Positions 44,617-56,638 of a DNA stretch of 64,000 nucleotides are shown one piece after another. The notes below the pieces were generated by a model that ran no database searches, was not told the DNA's origin, and was given only the letters and a program-made list of their open reading frames with translations. How positions within the stretch are numbered: position 1 is the stretch's first letter; each line of letters begins with the position of its first letter. Source of the DNA: Pleurotus djamor (lineage: Eukaryota > Basidiomycota > Agaricomycetes > Agaricales > Pleurotaceae); contig JAPEVF010000207.1 in NCBI GenBank assembly GCA_029747585.1, positions 1 to 64,000 on the forward strand, written 5' to 3'. Made by a program: the position numbers and the translations under genes.

Positions 44617-46561
44617 TTAGAAGGTTCCTCGATGACCGTGGGCTGGGTAAGCCTGAGTCTCGTCTCTCACGCTCGCTTCCATACTACTGATTCCTGTCCA
44701 GGGGCTGCTCGAAGCCGCATTCTCAGTATGTCGAAATAACAGCGGTCCCGTACTCGTTCGTGTTTTGTTAGACCCTTGGAGCGTGTTGTTGTATCGCGAC
44801 CGAGCGTTGAGGGTTGCTACCATCGAATTGGCGTAGAGCTTTGATATCATCATATCGGGAACTAGGTACCTACATGCGACCGTTGCGGAACATCGCTTTT
44901 AGACAAGTTTTAGGATGAACTCACAGAGGCTCAGGCTGGGGGAATGAGCGGAATATTAGTCAGAGCACGGTTGGTGCCGAAGAACAAAATAGGTTCGCAG
45001 AAAAATGGCGGCTTACAAGTGTGGAAGCGTATAACGCAGCTTCGAGAATTGTACACGTGAAGGTGAGAAGGCCTGTCTCAATGGTGACTACGGTTGAAGA
45101 TCAGACACAGGGAGAGCATGAAGTGGAATGTGTACTCGCGCTTGATGATGCTCTGAAGAACGTGGTCGGTGGATTTAATACCTGTCCGTTTCCTATACTG
45201 TCGGGTTTGGGTTACAGGCTTGAGCCTTGAGCAATGCCATCAAGATCATGAGACTCACGAGTGTTCGAACCAGCGAGAAGGTGATGAACAGATCGGCGAG
45301 CGCCGACGCACCAAGCCAGATAAATGGCAGGAACGAAGATGAGCGAATCACAGTTGCCGCATTGGATTTGTCCATTACTTGGTCGGAGCGTGAGACCAAG
45401 AACGCCGTTGCAAGTCCCCCGGCTGAACAGGAATAACTTATAAGTGGTCTGAGAAAGGTCAAGGGTAAAAGTGCGGCGTACCAAACGAAATGACGGATAA
45501 CACAGCAACAAGTATGCTTGTTACCCATGGGACAGCCATGACAAACATTCGCCATGCCAGAAAGCATTGGACGGGTGTCGAGAGGAATACCTAATATAGC
45601 TGTGAGTTTCATGCAGACCCGAGGCAGTATTGATATCTCAGAAGCACTCGCCGTAAAGATGGTGTCTGTAAGTAGGATTGATCATCAAATTCCGGATTGT
45701 TGGGCGTTCGAACATGAGAACTTACTATTGCTCATCACTGTATCACGATATGTCACAGTGAATCAGTGTCAAATCTCGCTCGAAGACTTCGGTACCACCG
45801 ACTTTTCTCTGATGGATCAATCCCGGAATCTTTGAACCTCCCTAGGACGGAAAGGTTGGAGGTGATTCGGCAGACAATCACACCGTTGTAAATAACCATC
45901 GCGGTTTCCATCAGGAAGAAGTAGAGTACCTAGGAAATGTGAATCAGTCTGAATTATCCATGTAAGGGCAGCGACTACACACTAAGCATCGTAGCCAAGC
46001 CTTGTCTCTAATTAGCGACATGAGAATCTCAGCGTTCAATGGGATGAAACAGGCCGGACTACCGTTTGTATGACAGGAAGTACACCCACGTCTATGTGAT
46101 CGTGATGTGTACCATATGCGTCTCTGGTGAGATCATGTGGTTCGAGCAGGAGATCGAAGGGAAAGATCTGACCTGGAGGACAAGGACCTGCCACACATGG
46201 TGTCCGCCGTTCCAGTCAGTTATCGGAGGCCAAGGAGAGGTATGTAAGTGTGACTCACTCCGTATAGCACCGTACTCGCTGTGAAGCCAGGGAACAACGG
46301 CACAAATCTGCAGAAATTCACCTGTCAACTGACGAGTTACTGAATAAGACACGACTTACCCAACCCCAGAAAAATCAATGCTATTATGGACAGAATTATT
46401 TGCCGAGACAGAGCTAGTTTGGATGGACGGTGGAAGCGCAGTAAAAGACGACATGACGCCGTGAACGATGAGGCAGTAAGTATTAGCATTGTCACGCAAC
46501 CAAGCATCACCTTATGTAGAGGTGGTGGAATCGAAAACGGACCCGAAAATGATGAGTTCAT
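44617..46561 (-). pseudogene. DUF6534-type membrane protein, probably decayed (copy D)
   Basis: Pieces in order on the minus strand: MNSSFSGPFSIPPPLHK (ATG 46559-46561), FVPLFPGFTASTVLYG, VLYFFLMETAMVIYNGVIVC, SNAATVIRSSSFLPFIWLG with ASALADLFITFSLVRTL, TGIKSTDHVLQSIIKR, TIETGLLTFTCTILEAALY and VPDMMISKLYANSMVATLN, with the stop at 44617-44619. The WLGASALADLFITFSLV and SKLYANSMVATLN blocks are DUF6534 hallmarks. Two junctions fail: the first exon does not join in phase to FVPLFPG, and the donor after IIKR is displaced by one base (CGCGAGTACAC near 45145). It is the mirror neighbour of copy F, whose start is 423 bases away, so the two could share a promoter region. Confidence 0.58.
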
Positions 46562-46983
46562 CACAAATGATGCTTCACACGATCAGTCACACGGTCAATG
46601 AATTGAAAGGAGGTATCTTGATCTGATCCGACGCCTGAGTTGCTTGCGTCGCCCACCAAACGCATGACTCGTTCCCACCTCCGAGGAAGTCTTACGGTGT
46701 ATAAAGTGATTGTTCACGGTGTTTCTTGATCACATCCAAACATTCTCACTTGAGCCCGAGTCAAGTTTCAAGCAACCACACTTTGACAGCTCGCCTCACG
46801 GCCATGCAGTGATCACCTCTGATGAGTTGATATTCAAAACCCCGGGATGAAACAGGTTGAATGATAATGAATAAAATCTAGTAAGCATGAATTGACTCAG
46901 ACCCGGACACTGCTCCATGTGCTCATCTCAAAAGACATAAAACTTTTGTCAATGATATTTCCCCAACATCCCTCACTTTTAAC

Positions 46984-48649
46984 ATGTCTGACGGCGATGG
47001 CAGCTCTGCCTTACCACTTAGGTTGGCTACAGAGACTCCTTTCCAAGCTACGGCGCACTGATTTTCCCATAGGTTCTTCCCGCTTATCCTGGGCTATTTC
47101 CTAAGTACAGCATTATATGGAGTTCGTCCGCATCATCCGGTGGGACAAGGAGTATCTGACAATTATCCAAATATCTAGGTTGTTTGTGCCCAGGCCTACG
47201 TGTATAGCATCTCGTCAAGGCGGGATATAATTTGGAAGATGGCTTTGGTGGGCTTGTCCGTGTGTTTTTCTTGGATTTCGAGATCCTGACTCTTCAAAGG
47301 TGTATCTTACCCTGCTCATCGAGACAGCTGGGATGATATACGCCGCTTACGCGACGTATGTTCTCGCCACTAACCTGTCTCATTTGGAAGCCGTTCCGGG
47401 ATCCTTCGGTCTCGGGTTTTCCGAACGATGTTAGTTTTCTTCTTAGATACTTCCTCGGCCATGACTCGTTAATGATGCTTTCGTACCTAGATATGGCGAT
47501 CAGTAAGTCTTCCTGTGCACTTCCCTTGGAAATGCTCAAGCATGACTGGCCTCTGCAGTGACGCTCTTGGGGGTAAGCTTTCGTTTGGGATCCCATTTTC
47601 ACTTGAACTAACCGTTCACGCACCTCGGTTGTGTAGACTGTCACCTCGACAATAGCACATCTATACCTTGGATGGAGACTACTCGTCTCTGAAAAACATT
47701 TCATCCTCATCTTTCTTCTCTCAATGACATCCATGATCTCCTTCAGTAAGCTCTTCAGTATTGTGGCCTAATATCCCACCGCTAACCGGGACGTTCATCT
47801 ACTCTATACTTCTTGAACTCTAGCGATGGGGGTCGGTACCGCTGCCGACATTGTCCTATCGACGTTTCCGGGGCCTTTTGGCCGGGCATTGTCAGGCCAA
47901 AGGGATACGTCCGTCGTCATGCCCCATGCATGGATTGCATCACGCGCTGCGGCTAATCTCGTCGTTGCCATGTGCACCGCTGATACAATGGTCAGTGTCG
48001 TATCCCATCATCATCTTTTCATCTGTCCTCAGCCATACATTCTCTTAGCTGAAATCCTCGAAGTCCGTCTACGAAAGGACCGCCACTGACGGTATGTTTC
48101 TCCCCCATGATGGTACACCGGCGAATGCTGGAGCTTACACGGTCGAAACCATTAGCTATCTGCTTGATTTCATTCTCAGCCATTTTTATAACCATCAACG
48201 AGCTCATTTCATTCAATGATGCATCGGTGCGCACCCAAGTGATGGCGGTATTCAGGCTACTTTGTTGACCCACCCCACCTTGTAGGATACACCCAAGTAC
48301 GTGCGACCACAGTCCTAGCCGTCGCAATTGTTCAATTTATGACAGCTACCTAATTGTCGAATTTGTGGTTGTGAAACTGCACGCCATCAGCTTTTTCACC
48401 GCTACCAACTCGTGCATGGGGGAGAACAGGAACAAAAGGAAGCGTGGGAGGAAGGGAGGTACTGAGAGGACTGTGACCTTCCTTGAGGACAGCAGCATTG
48501 ATATACCAATGGTCAATACCTCACATGCAAGATATAGCAATGGCAAGGGAAAGGCGAACCAGGCTACAGATGAATCTGAAGACTGTGAACAGGGAGGCAG
48601 CGAATGGTCTGGTACTCAGTCTGGGGAGGTAGCAGAGTCTGCTAAATAG
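46984..48649 (+). CDS. DUF6534-type multi-pass membrane protein (copy F)
   Basis: ATG at 46984 opens MSDGDGSSALPL. After a 54-base intron follow RFFPLILGYFLSTALYG, AYVYSISSRRDIIWKMALVG, VYLTLLIETAGMIYAAYATY, TSTIAHLYLGWRLLVSEKHF with LIFLLSMTSMISF, WIASRAAANLVVAMCTADTM, a TVETISYLLDFIL segment, and VEFVVVKLHAISFFTATNS. A long charged tail rich in Lys, Arg, Asp and Ser then runs to TAG at 48647-48649. Most junctions were checked and join in phase. The KLHAISFFTATNS block corresponds to the KLYTNSLLATLN block of relatives. The tail of about 80 residues is much longer than in copies D and G and would lie in the cytoplasm. Function unknown. Confidence 0.65.
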
Positions 48650-50528
48650 AGATAAAGCCCTCTGACATAGATAGTAGAGCATAGAGCGAGGAAATCATCC
48701 CATAGAAAGGACGAAGTAGGAGAGGAATACAGGCGAGGCACAACCGCGGACAACGAGGAGCAGACAGGTATATGACGGATAGTAAAGGTCCATAACGGCA
48801 GCCACTATTCTAGCGGGAAAGCATCCTAGCGGCCAAGCTATAGTTTCGCTCCAACGACACGGAAGATCGCAGCATGGAAGCCGAGAGTTGAAGACTTCGA
48901 GACGACCTTGGTTCGCTGCGTCAACGAGGGTTGGGCTGTGCCCTGAACGTTATCACAGTGATTATCTGAGTTCGGGGATCTACGCGAAGTCGCCCATGGT
49001 CGAATCCCAAACGACACATCCACTAACATAGTGAATTTTGGGCGAGCGGAAGGGACGTTGTGACATCGCGAATAACCGAAGACGAAGCGGCCGTATCGTA
49101 GGGAACGTCTAATTACTGAATGTGGGAATTGATCGCTGCCTCGGCAGGAGGGGAGGGGTGCTCGGGGTAGACGATGGGGGGTGCGAAGGCGTATCTTGTC
49201 TGACTGATGGACATTTTACCTGGCTTCCTGTAAGCCGAAGGATTGAGGTTCTTGATTCTTGAGGTGAGCATCGATATTCGGGACTGGAGCAGCAACACTT
49301 TGTCTACCGCCACCGCGGCCCCAAACCAGGTCCTTGTAAGGTCGACATCCAGAGGAATACGGTCGCTAGTCGAATGCACGACGCGAGGCATGGAACTTGT
49401 CCGGCTCAGAGCTGCGTCTCTGAGACAGATGGCAGAGAGTTGAACGACGGGAAGGATGTCATGTAAAGCACAGACGGCTCCAGAGCTACGATCTGTCGTA
49501 ACCTACAAAATAAGGCACCAGAAGAGAGAGACGGTAAGTGGGAGAGCTGCGGTGTGAGAAGAGAGTCAACGCACGATGAACCTGCGTTGGAGGTGACTTC
49601 GCGATGCATTCAAGCGTTATCTTGAAAGATAAAGCTTCGAGCATAATTGTAGGTTTTGGCAGATTGAAATGTCTCTAGGTGGGCTGTAGTCTTGACTTCG
49701 CAGAATCCGAAATTGTATAGGCGTAGTGAGAAACCTACTCGGAGTAGACATTCAGACCTATTGTATCCATACGGGAACAGGAAGCTGATGACTCACAGAT
49801 TTGAACAAGACGCTCTCTTCGGTTAGCTTCCACCCTCTACCCATCCCAGGTCCAGCGCTCAAGGATATGGCTCTCTGCGTCCTCGCAGCGAAGAGTACAA
49901 GCCGGAAAGTGCCCAATTCAAAATGATAAGTGGTTCGTTCAGTGTTTCAGCGCATTTGCGACGTACCAGCATCCGTCGAGAAAATTGTGCAATTAAGGTA
50001 GCCTTTGAGGAGGAAACCGACTAGACGTTGTGTACGATGGTTCTACCATCGTCCCGTAGAATGTCCAAGGGAAATTCGAGTTGACGATGAAGCTGAAGAA
50101 GGACGGACACAGAAGATGGAGAAGCGACGCGTCATCGTGATCACGTGATAAAGGAGAAATCGAAGAGGATTTTCCAAGGATTTTCGTTGGATTTTCGACT
50201 TGAGAGTTCAAACGTTCACGTTCAGTCACGCCCTTTCTTTCTTGATTCTGGAGATCAAGAGCGAATTCAAAGACAGAGAAAGGAATCACATAAGGTAGCG
50301 GATACCAAAGACACTTTTGGTGCTTAATGACAGGAACGATGCCTGAATATGTGGATGGAGGAGTCAACTGAGGTACTTGGCGTCACCCAAGTTGGATTAC
50401 TTCTGTCATTATGCCGTAGGATACAGAGAAAAGACACGATGTGTCCGAAGCAACGACGCTGGATCGCAGATACACAGGCACGAAGTGGTCGATTAAAACC
50501 TTACGACATCCGCCCCTCCCATCCGAAC
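48650..50528. other. 1.9 kb spacer
   Basis: No supported gene. Short frames (for example 49113-49391 minus, 49993-50367 minus) show no motif or splice plan. Confidence 0.35.
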
Positions 50529-51335
50529 TCACTGAAACGCAAAAATTAACGGTCGAAATATCAGCATTCACATTGAATTAGGCGGGAGGGTAACTGACCG
50601 ACGAGCTTATTGGTACAGGAATCAGACTTGTGGGACTTGCAGCCGCGCTGCTACTCAAGGGCGGACCGCAGATAAGCCCGGTGTAGGTGTAGGTGTAATG
50701 AAAGGTCGTTCCGTTGCTAGCGTAGAAGAGAGGTCAATAATCACTAGGATATGAAGTTAAGGGGGAGAAGGGTGGACTTACCAGGTATAATGTGCGATAC
50801 ACGGGCTCACATAGCTAATCGTGAACCAGATATCTAGGTCAATATCCGGTACCGTGAAGACGTCGAGTGGTTCATCGATCTAACACGAAAGACATTCCTC
50901 AGCGAACTCGAAAGTGACGAGAGGTAGAGAGAAGAACGGACGGATGCTTGATCTGGAATCCCATACGTCTGGAACACCGTAAGAGCCCCATTCCCATTGA
51001 TGTACGGTCAAACGGTACGATTCCGGACTGTCCAGTGCTGCCATACTTCCATACACCTTTTTGACGAACGGGGAAGGGGCAGGAGGAGTCGAGGGAGCTG
51101 CCTGAGATTAGCTGTGAGACTTCATGGTGAGTTTCCAACGGAAAGATGGAGTTGCAGGTTTGCAAGGGCGATGTACCCCAGCGATGGTCCCGTTATCAAG
51201 TAACGAAGGGGAAGCGATGCTGGTAAGGAGCAAGGTGCTGCTTGCTTGGAAGTCTTGACCAAGGGTAATCTGCGCTCCGACGTTGGAAGCCAGCAGCGAC
51301 AGAGATGAGAAAGCGAGGAGAGGAGAGAAATGCAT
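50529..51335 (-). pseudogene. Small secreted protein, QI-family member P1 (one-base shift)
   Basis: Exons 51335-51177, 51111-50942, 50879-50782 and 50716-50599 correspond one to one to those of the paralogue at 59327. A signal peptide ending NVGA precedes QITLGQDFQASSTLLL; then ISGSSLDSSCPFPVRQKGVW, STGQSGIVPFD, ALTVFQTYGIPDQ, IDEPLDVFT, IDLDIWFTISYVSPCIAHYT and YTYTGLICGPP. Exon 2 is 170 nt, one short of a multiple of three; the missing base is near 51003 (between PFDR and INGNG). A last intron would splice to an immediate TGA at 50529-50531. Four cysteines are conserved with its paralogues. TATAAAT sequence lies upstream near 51410. Family unnamed; role unknown but extracellular. Confidence 0.7.
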
Positions 51336-52662
51336 GATCGTCTGAGGAACAAGTCAACGGTTCGATCAGACGCAGAACTAGTGACTGGAACGTACGATAA
51401 ATGAGCAAATTTATACCAGCGAGGTGGCCATGCTCTTTATGTGGCCCGCTGGAGAGCCTGAGGGATGGGCCGACCTTGCAGAAGGGTAGCCTTAAGTGAA
51501 CGAACTATAGACGGGGTTAAGGTCGGTTAACCAGCGTTCCACTGCGGTGGTAAGGACAAACGCCCTAGTCCTGAAATTGTGGCTGGAGGTTGTCAGTACA
51601 GCTGCCATCCGGTGGTGAAAGTGATAAGGCATGTACAGCGCAGGGCTTGGGAATTTCCAGATACGCGAGTGTGTCGAGACTTTGCCAGTCGTGTGGAATG
51701 GAAGTAGCTGCGCCTAAGCGATTCCTATTGGTTCGTTGAGCACATCATTGAAGGTACCGTGGAGATGGTGGCGATTGCTGGGCAGGAACATCAATGGTCA
51801 TTGGTCGGGATCAAACCTCTTCGGGTAAGAGAACTCCGTCGGCCCGACGCTGACGTAATGTTTGGAGCCAATCACAAAGCGTCAACCGCTTTTGCCTTTT
51901 CTATCTTCTGTTCTTTCGAGTTTTTCCAGTCATTGCGTCCATGTTCACAGCCAGTCAATAGCCGGGCCTGTTTTCGCTGCTGTTAGTAGCCCTATCTTCA
52001 GCTCAGACGCGTACTCAGATCCATATATGTACAGGTGCTCGTTGACCCGGGCTTTGCGTGAAATTGGGAGTCTATGGCTACTTGGACGAGGAGACGTTTC
52101 TCTAGCTAGGGAATCTGAGCTTGGGAGCCTGGAGGGATAGCCCCTTTGGCTTCAGACAGATAGGATTGATCCGAGCTCGGGGAAAGTTCAAGTACTGTGT
52201 ATTTGACCGGTGCGTCTCGTCTCCGTATCCATCACCCGTCCAATCTCAGACAAAAATTACGCTATAGATGAATTTCCATGATCCTCATCATTGAGAGCTC
52301 ACTCAATCCCGAGTCTGCGAATCTAAGAACACCTTCCTTGGAGGAGAGTTGAGACACCAGCCATCGGTGGCTTGGGTGCATGGTACGAAAGACTATTCTA
52401 TGTATTCTATAGATTGTACCGAATATTTGGCTTTGATTTCGGCCTAGAGCCCTCGTTTGGGGCGAATTTTCTCGTGTCCAATTTCCTTTGGAGGCTTCCT
52501 TGAATCGAGGTGTTGTAGAGACATCACCCGTCCCATTCAGCTGTGCGGGATCGCTCCCAGCGTGCCCTAAAGATCAATCAGTGGCTCACCAGTTGTGCTA
52601 TCAAACTTACAGGGGGTCACCAGAGGAGGAACTCGAAGCTACACCCAAGTTTTCTATCGGAT
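51336..52662. other. Gene-free stretch upstream of P1
   Basis: Contains the P1 promoter. No other feature recognised. The right part (52540-52660) has a weak coding-like patch, TSCAIKLTGGHQRRNSKLHP, that leads into the repeated segment at 52663. Confidence 0.35.
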
Positions 52663-52732
52663 GATGTTCCCCGCGCTAGGTGCGTCCAACCTCCCGAATG
52701 TCTATGTCATCAATGTCTGACAACTCCCTAGT
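52663..52732 (+). repeat. Diverged direct repeat, left copy
   Basis: About 70 bases starting GATGTTCCCCGCGCTAG match the segment at 54087-54158 at roughly two thirds of positions, in the same orientation. Both encode DDVP-x-A-x-CV in one frame. The Helitron lies between the copies. They look like remains of a duplicated gene. Confidence 0.45.
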
Positions 52733-53091
52733 CACTCGTGCCCCTGCTTTTCGCACCTCTCACCGCCTCCTACAAGAGCCCCATGGTCATGGACGCTTCC
52801 TTGCACGCTCGCTACACAGACGCATGGGGCGATTGTTACCTCTCGGAATAAATCCAGGGTCGTCCACCTTCAAGTCCCAGATGCTTCGAGGACATTCGTT
52901 CATCTGTCCTCTGACGTCCGGCAAGCTTCGATGTCCCCCAAGTCATGTTCAACCTCTGATCCATGCGCTTCAAATTCATCGATGTTGATCATCGGAACTC
53001 GAGCTTGAAGTCCATGGTATGGGGCGGATGAACGTCTGAGCCGCAATGGTATCATCTATTCATCAGACTTTGCGGCTGGTTTTATACGGTA

Positions 53092-53883
53092 CTAGCCGCC
53101 TGACCCGTGCTTCGCACGGCGCAGGCAGGCTAGAGAAAACCGCACACTTGACATAAATTCTTGATCAAAAGTATACTTACAATTCAACCATATGGCTCGA
53201 TACTGATTGGGAAACATATCATCTATCATGTAACATATTTTGTCCTGGTAATTCATTTCCCCCTTGGATCCTTGTAAATATGCACATTCCCGCAGGCTGC
53301 GTGATTTGTTTCGGTGATCAGCCTCGGCGTGTCTACGCCGCAAACGCTACTGCTTGTTAGGAGTTAGCGATCAATGCGGTCACCCACCACCATTTAATGG
53401 TTGTCGTTTGGAGTCTGGGACGAAGCAAAAATCGCGGACCCGAATATCAATCTGGTAAGCCGTAATTCAAAGATACAGGCTTACCCACCCCGTCTTATGG
53501 CTGGTCCTCTCGCTATCACCTCTGCGACTGTTTGCTCGCAGCACCAACGCAAACGGTTCGAGGCTCTGCGAACCATTGCACTCACTTGCGGTACTTAGGA
53601 GCTCCACCCCTGAACTTATGATCGTGAGAACTGAGGATTCAAAGAACCCACGTCGTGTTGAGCATGAAGGAGGACCTTTCTCGTCGTACTTCTTGCTCCA
53701 GAGCAGAGCCAACTATCTGAAGAGACAAAGAAAAATTAAAGCATACATAACAGACCGCGAAAAGAGAGAGAAAATCGCTTGTGAAGCTAGCGCTTATTGA
53801 ACTGACCAATCAGATTATAGATTTGTGCAGGGTCCTTTGTCTCCGTGGGAAAAATCCTATGGATTTTATAATATAGATATAGA
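53092..53883 (-). mobile_element. Non-autonomous Helitron
   Basis: Read on the minus strand, the element starts TCTATATCTATATTATAAAA at 53883 and ends CTAG at 53092. The flanking bases are A before the 5' TC and T after the 3' CTAG, the expected A|T insertion target. A GC-rich hairpin (53105-53119, stem CCGTGC/GCACGG, loop GAA) lies nine bases before the CTAG. These three marks together are the Helitron signature. The element is about 792 bp and has no room for the Rep/helicase protein, so it must depend on an autonomous copy elsewhere. Short internal frames, such as 53092-53343 on the minus strand, have no recognised function and could be captured host sequence. Confidence 0.82.
53105..53119 (-). 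terminator. Helitron 3' hairpin
   Basis: A perfect 6-bp stem with a 3-nt loop (CCGTGC GAA GCACGG on the minus strand), nine bases from the terminal CTAG. In Helitrons this hairpin acts as the rolling-circle termination signal; it is not a transcription terminator. Confidence 0.8.
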
Positions 53884-55048
53884 TGTGCCGCATTGTGGTC
53901 TTGGTCAAATCATTCTGAGCCCTCACTAGTTCAAGACATTCAAGACTATGGGCGGCGGATCCACTCGTCGTGAATTCTGCCGCCGACATTAGACTTCTTT
54001 CGCGCTGTCAACTGAGCGGTGTCACCCAAGAATACGCGAGTAGCGCCAGTCGTTCGAATGGGCTGCTTCCACCATTGGTACAGGACGATGTGCCCTTCGC
54101 TAAGTGCGTTTGATCTCGTGTAATTCGTTGATATCCGTGCCTGACATCTCCATTGTCACCAGGATCCCTTGGTCGCACCTTCCTACATCCAACCATTCTT
54201 GGTCCATTGCTTCGCGGTGCTGCTGTCGTCGTCAGGTTAGAATCACGACTTCGATTGGTGATGCTTGCGCGTATGACAGACAATTTGATGCGGATGAAAA
54301 GTTGAGACCTTGGTGGTTCCTCATAGCTTGGGGGCGGTTGGTTTGATATGGTGCGTATTGCTCACTTCGCCCCTCTCATGGATGGTAGCAAGTCTGACTC
54401 TTCGACAGGCCTCAGTTTCTTTCATACGGCGCGATTCCCCCAATGCTTGTCCTTGAATACAGGGTTCGCGCTGAGGGTGTTATTCCATGTCAATGAGCAG
54501 GTGTGGGCTTGTGGTCCGTACTCAGCCCCACGGTGTATCGCAGTTGGATCCTATGCGGTCTCCCGGTGAAGACTGCTCGAAACCCAATCAAGTGATCGTT
54601 CAACAATCAAGCAAGAACGGTCGCTAGGTTGGCTCAGACCTACCTCGCCACCCTAGTCATGCGTCGAAGGAGTCGCTCCTGCGCCCGCTATCTACGGTGA
54701 GTATATCTCCTGTGTTCCCGACTCTACTCTGAATTTTCAATCGTCTCCCTCTCGCAGCTTTTACGCCGTTACCGTCATCGACCCAGACCTCCGCCGCCAT
54801 CATGCACAAAGGCGACAATTTACTCACCTTCTCGCGCGCGATGACCAAGTGGGTGATAACCGTTCGAAAGTCATCAGTCATGGGTCGAAATAGAGTAGAT
54901 ACTTTTCGTGGCCAGCCACCAGAATGTCCAGTATAGAAAAGGAATACATGTTAAGTGTCAAGCTCAAGGCGTCGTCTACAGATGGAGAATAGGTCTAATG
55001 TGCAACCATTAGTCCACGATGAACCGTTAACGGGACGCTTTCGGAGGC
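53884..55048. other. Right flank of the Helitron
   Basis: Holds the right copy of the diverged repeat and a few coding-like scraps (TFLHPTILGPLL near 54175, SFYAVTVIDPDL near 54760 after a possible intron). No gene model can be built. Confidence 0.35.
54087..54158 (+). repeat. Diverged direct repeat, right copy
   Basis: Partner of 52663-52732, starting GATGTGCCCTTCGCTAAG. The DDVPFAKCV frame is followed by a stop, so this copy is dead. Confidence 0.45.
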
Positions 55049-56638
55049 TCATGACGAGGGATCAGATGTCACGTTCACTTTTTGCTGGACAATCTTGATG
55101 GACGGAAGACTACTCCAGCCTTTCGCTGCCGCTGATCCTGGCGTAGGCAAGTAATCCCTCCAGACAAGCCTCGCATTTAGCGTCGCCAGTAGGGAGTTTG
55201 TATACAACTTTGATATCATCATTTCCGGAATGACATATCTGCAAGCTTGTGAGTGACAAATCGTGTGGTACGAAGGACTTGGAACTCACACGAAGGGCAT
55301 GCCCTCAAACAGTGTCTCAGCTCCTCGATAATAAAGCGCGGCGTCAAGCACAGTGAGGAGCGCGGTAATGGCTCCAGTGCCAACCAAGACTATTTGAGAG
55401 TTAGCAATGAAGGGAGGATAGTAGTCTCTCAGCCCTACGATGAGTCAATCGAGTGAGAATCGTGTCGGTATTCTTCACGCCAGTTCGTTTCCTTGACTAA
55501 GTTAAGCAAGTTAGGGAAAAAGACCTGGTGAATAAAGAAGAATACAGAATCATACGAGTGTTACAATAAAGCAGATTGCAATGACGGTATCGGCGATGGC
55601 GGAGGTAGTGAGCCAAGAAAAGGGTATGAATAAACAGGTGGCGACGGGTCTTGGAGAGGGCAGTGAGGCGTCTACATTGAAGTTCACTTCCACTCAATCA
55701 CCCTTAGTGAGAGTAGCAATCCCAAGACCTGCAATCAGACAACGGTAGTGAAATTATGAGAAGTCGAGCAGTTAGGCAAGGTGACCTACCAAAGGATACA
55801 AGAGACAGCAACACAATGAGAGTAGGCATCGCGACTGAGCGTGAAATTACTCTAAGCCTCCAGGCCATAGAACATTGCACAGGTGTGGAAATCAAAACCT
55901 GGTTTCATTAGCGTCAATTGTGGGTGTGTTTATAGCAACCATACAGTTAAGATAGCATCTGAAATTAAACCAATTGTTAGGGGACACAGAGGCCTTGGGG
56001 AAGAACAACGATGGGACAGCAAGGACGTACTGATGCCCAGCACTAGGTGTCTTTCAGATCAAGGGAAACCTGAGAGCTGCCTAAACCTTGACTCACCGAG
56101 TTCCCATATGGAAGTGGCGTCATAGGCACTGAACTCCTCTCTTGGGGTGTGTGCCAAGTTGTAAAACATGCTGTCCATTGTGTAATACATTCCCCACATG
56201 GTGAATGCAATCATGCCTGTTTCCATTAGGACAAGGTATCCAACCTGCGCCACGGATGAGAACCAGGAGGACAAGGCTTTGAAATGCTGCAAACCAGGAT
56301 GTGAATCCATACTCGGTCTTTTCGAACTCTATCAGAGTTAAGATATGCGAATACCTATACCAGTAGTGTGGCAAAGTAGATAAGATGAAGAGTAACTGGT
56401 TGACCCGTACCTGAACAAGGATGGCCTAGCACGCAGATATTCATATTGTAGTGTTTGAGATTTCGTAACATCTGATAATAGTACACCTGACTTACCCCAT
56501 ACAACAGAGTCCCCAGAAGCAGCCCAAGGAGAGCAAATGCGGGGCTAACAAGGGAAGGAATGAGCTCAAGTCAGAAAGCTTGGAGGTATCAACTTATTCA
56601 TACTTGGCATTACGAGGGAGCTCATACAGGGTGTCCAT
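55049..56638 (-). CDS. DUF6534-type multi-pass membrane protein (copy E)
   Basis: ATG at 56636-56638 opens MDTLYELPRNA, joined to PAFALLGLLLGTLLYGV and SQVYYYQML. Then come VNQLLFILSTLPHYW, VGYLVLMETGMIAFTMWGMY, FSMAWRLRVISRSVAMPTLI with VLLSLVSFG, PVATCLFIPFSWLTTSAIAD with TVIAICFIVTL, KRTGVKNTDTILTRLTH, LVGTGAITALLTVLDAALYY, and VIPEMMISKLYTNSLLATLN before a short tail, with TGA at 55049-55051. The SAIADTVIAICF, TGxKxTD and SKLYTNSLLATLNAR blocks define DUF6534. No frameshift was needed, so this is the best preserved copy of the family here. About seven hydrophobic segments. No biochemical role is established for the family. Confidence 0.72.

Noticed and set aside
45193..45612. A stand-alone 139-codon membrane protein on the minus strand
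   Set aside because: Its second half is an internal exon of DUF6534 copy D. The frame simply reads through flanking introns.
53105..53119. The GC-rich hairpin as a Rho-independent or gene terminator
   Set aside because: Its position nine bases from CTAG with A|T flanks and a matching 5' TC end identifies it as a Helitron end. Fungal genes do not use such terminators.
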